DNA from: Devosia lacusdianchii
GTDB lineage: Bacteria; Pseudomonadota; Alphaproteobacteria; Rhizobiales; Devosiaceae
Direction: 5' to 3'
DNA: 64,000 bases
NCBI RefSeq assembly: GCF_022429625.1
Contig: NZ_CP092483.1
Span: 434,001 to 498,000 of the forward strand
A program made the position numbers and the translations under genes. Positions 62,625 to 64,000 of this stretch are shown here, one piece after another. Under the pieces are notes generated by a model, which was not told the DNA's origin, did not search any database, and saw only the letters and a program-made list of their open reading frames with translations. Numbering within the stretch: position 1 is the first letter of the stretch; each line of letters opens with the position of its first letter.

Positions 62625-63656
62625 CTAGGCAGCCAGCACCGGGCTATCTTCCTGCCGCGGCAGGAAGATAGCTTCGAGCAGGGCCAGCAGGATGATCCCA
62701 CCGATCATGGTGCTCGACGTCATGACGACGCGCTGCAGCACCACTTCGAGCGCGTCGCGCCCGCCCTGCGTGGCCGACAGCACCATGACCAGCGCTGTCG
62801 AGCAGATGTATTGATAGAGCAGCGGCCGCCGTGCGCCAGTGGTCATCTTGTCGATCAGCCAATAGGTCACGCTGGCCAGCAGCAACACCATGACCAGCAT
62901 CTGCGGCACGAGGCTATAGATGGCCAGAACCGCCGCCGCGATGAAGGCGCCAACCAGCGTCCCGCCGCCACGATCCACCACCTGGTTCATGCGCGAGCCG
63001 TGGTCTGGCTCGGCAACCACGAACAGCAGCATGATCGGGATGATCATCATGTTCATGTCGCCCGAGGCGTAAACGAACATCAGCACCGGAACATAGACGG
63101 CGACGCGGATCAGCAGCGCCGTCATCGGCCGATCGGTTGCAAGCGGCGTGACCATTTCGATATGCACACGGCTGGTCTGAGGCGGGAACAGGATGTTGAG
63201 CGCCACGACCGAAATGCCCAGCGCCAGGCCGCCCATCACCATGCTGTCGCGGATCGCCACCAGGGCATAGTCGCTGTAGAGGGCCGACATCGCCATCATC
63301 AGCGGGAATATGGTCAGCATCATTCCCACGCGCGAACCGCGAAACAGCATCAGCGCCAGCCCGGCTATGGCCAGCCCGACATTGACGACCACGAAGATCA
63401 GCGGCTCGTTGACCGTTAACGCTGCGATCCAGCTCGTCACGATCGCCAGGACGGGCAGAATGACCGGCGTGGCGAAGGTGCGCACCGAGAGCGCGCCACG
63501 CTGGTTCGACATGATGCTCATCGCCATCACCATGGGCAGCATGGGCTGGGTAATGCCCAGCGGCTCGCCCAATAGCAGGCAGATCGCGACGGCCAACGCT
63601 GTGCGCAGCGCCAGATAGGGATCCTCGTCGGGGTCGACGCGCGATAGCTCTTCCAT
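62625..63656 (-). CDS. DUF2955/FUSC-like inner-membrane protein
   Basis: A 343-residue membrane protein with about ten hydrophobic segments in two sets. YLALRTALAVAICLLLGEPLGITQPMLPMVMAMSI at the start and RGGGTLVGAFIAAAVLAIYSLVPQ in the second half are typical of the DUF2955/fusaric-acid-resistance-like group. It follows the HlyD-type gene by 11 bases on the same strand, the usual arrangement of AaeAB-like aromatic-acid or drug efflux pairs. The substrate is unknown. Confidence 0.9.
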   Translation of the reverse strand: MEELSRVDPDEDPYLALRTALAVAICLLLGEPLGITQPMLPMVMAMSIMSNQRGALSVRTFATPVILPVLAIVTSWIAALTVNEPLIFVVVNVGLAIAGLALMLFRGSRVGMMLTIFPLMMAMSALYSDYALVAIRDSMVMGGLALGISVVALNILFPPQTSRVHIEMVTPLATDRPMTALLIRVAVYVPVLMFVYASGDMNMMIIPIMLLFVVAEPDHGSRMNQVVDRGGGTLVGAFIAAAVLAIYSLVPQMLVMVLLLASVTYWLIDKMTTGARRPLLYQYICSTALVMVLSATQGGRDALEVVLQRVVMTSSTMIGGIILLALLEAIFLPRQEDSPVLAA

Positions 63657-63667
63657 TTGCCTATGCC

Positions 63668-64000
63668 CTAGTTGAAACCGGCCAGGATGCCGCCAATGCC
63701 GAGCATGGTCTGGGCAATTGCGGGGATGATCCCGTCTTCGGGGATAACCAGCACGCCGGCTTCCGAGCCGAGTCGAACATTGGCGGGCAGGCTCTCGAAG
63801 TCATCGAGGACCACGCGCACCGGGATCTTGCGGGCCGGTGGGAACCAGCGCGTGTCCGTGGTCGGCTGCGACAGGCCGTTGGCGCTGACGCGGCCGCTGC
63901 TGATGCCCCAGGCAATGCTCTCCACCGTCGCCGGAAATTGCCGACCCGGTGCCGCCTCGAAGGTCACGATGGCCTTGTCGCCTGGCTCGACATTGATCAA
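63668..64000 (-). CDS. HlyD/EmrA-type membrane-fusion protein (5' end outside the window)
   Basis: The C-terminal 110 or so residues of a periplasmic adaptor. VEPGDKAIVTFEAAPGRQFPATVESIAWGISSGR is the characteristic beta-barrel segment, followed by RWFPPARKIPVRVVLDD. The reading frame stays open at base 64000, so the N-terminal membrane anchor and coiled-coil hairpin are not seen. It forms an efflux pair with the DUF2955 protein downstream. Confidence 0.92.
   Translation of the reverse strand: MINVEPGDKAIVTFEAAPGRQFPATVESIAWGISSGRVSANGLSQPTTDTRWFPPARKIPVRVVLDDFESLPANVRLGSEAGVLVIPEDGIIPAIAQTMLGIGGILAGFN

Overview
This 64 kb window is high-GC, densely packed chromosomal DNA from an alphaproteobacterium. 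It is most likely a member of the Hyphomicrobiales close to Devosia. That placement is an inference from gene content (many sugar ABC importers, M81/MlrC proteins, an ALDH16-type dehydrogenase, DUF2946/PCu(A)C/SCO), from one exact match to the CtrA half-site consensus, and from the small palindromic repeats between genes. I see no rRNA, tRNA, CRISPR array, transposase, integrase or prophage gene.

Layout. 1-9.2 kb: two related LacI-type regulators facing each other tail to tail, then a GH2 glycosidase followed by a complete sugar ABC importer. 9.3-16 kb: an AceE/transketolase-like ThDP enzyme and an Lrp regulator flanked by directly repeated 110-bp elements, a coupled MFS transporter and M81 (MlrC) metallopeptidase, and an NTF2-like protein. 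16.3-25 kb: an oxidoreductase, a second sugar ABC importer, an RpiR/SIS regulator and a GH20 hexosaminidase without signal peptide, which together look like uptake and intracellular cleavage of N-acetylhexosamine oligosaccharides. 25.2-29.1 kb: a second M81 protein divergent from RidA, an SDR and a D-threonine aldolase/D-serine dehydratase-like PLP enzyme. 29.2-34.5 kb: GH5 glycosidase, 3-methyladenine DNA glycosylase, RecQ, and a DUF1624 membrane protein with a cysteine-rich tail. 34.8-41.8 kb: a heterodimeric ABC exporter with complementary degenerate sites, a DUF3298-like secreted protein, a coding remnant, a TauE/SafE transporter and a LysR regulator.

41.9-47.8 kb: a copper-delivery set (DUF2946-like, PCu(A)C, SCO), a four-gene siderophore ABC importer and a VOC protein. 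47.9-51.7 kb (minus strand): three adjacent genes for coiled-coil proteins of unknown function, the first TelA/YaaN-like in layout. This is the best candidate for an undescribed system. 51.9-52.8 kb: a CoxG-like protein, a CtrA box and a possible 40-residue membrane protein. 53-62.4 kb: a nucleoside salvage operon in which a BMP-type importer feeds cytidine deaminase, purine nucleoside phosphorylase, deoxyribose-phosphate aldolase and a two-domain ALDH that could oxidise the acetaldehyde released by the aldolase. 62.6-64 kb (minus strand): a DUF2955 membrane protein and the end of an HlyD-type adaptor, together an efflux pair.

The gaps between genes hold at least eight families of small palindromic repeats (labelled A to H here). 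Some recur several times, and they account for most gaps of 70-140 bp.
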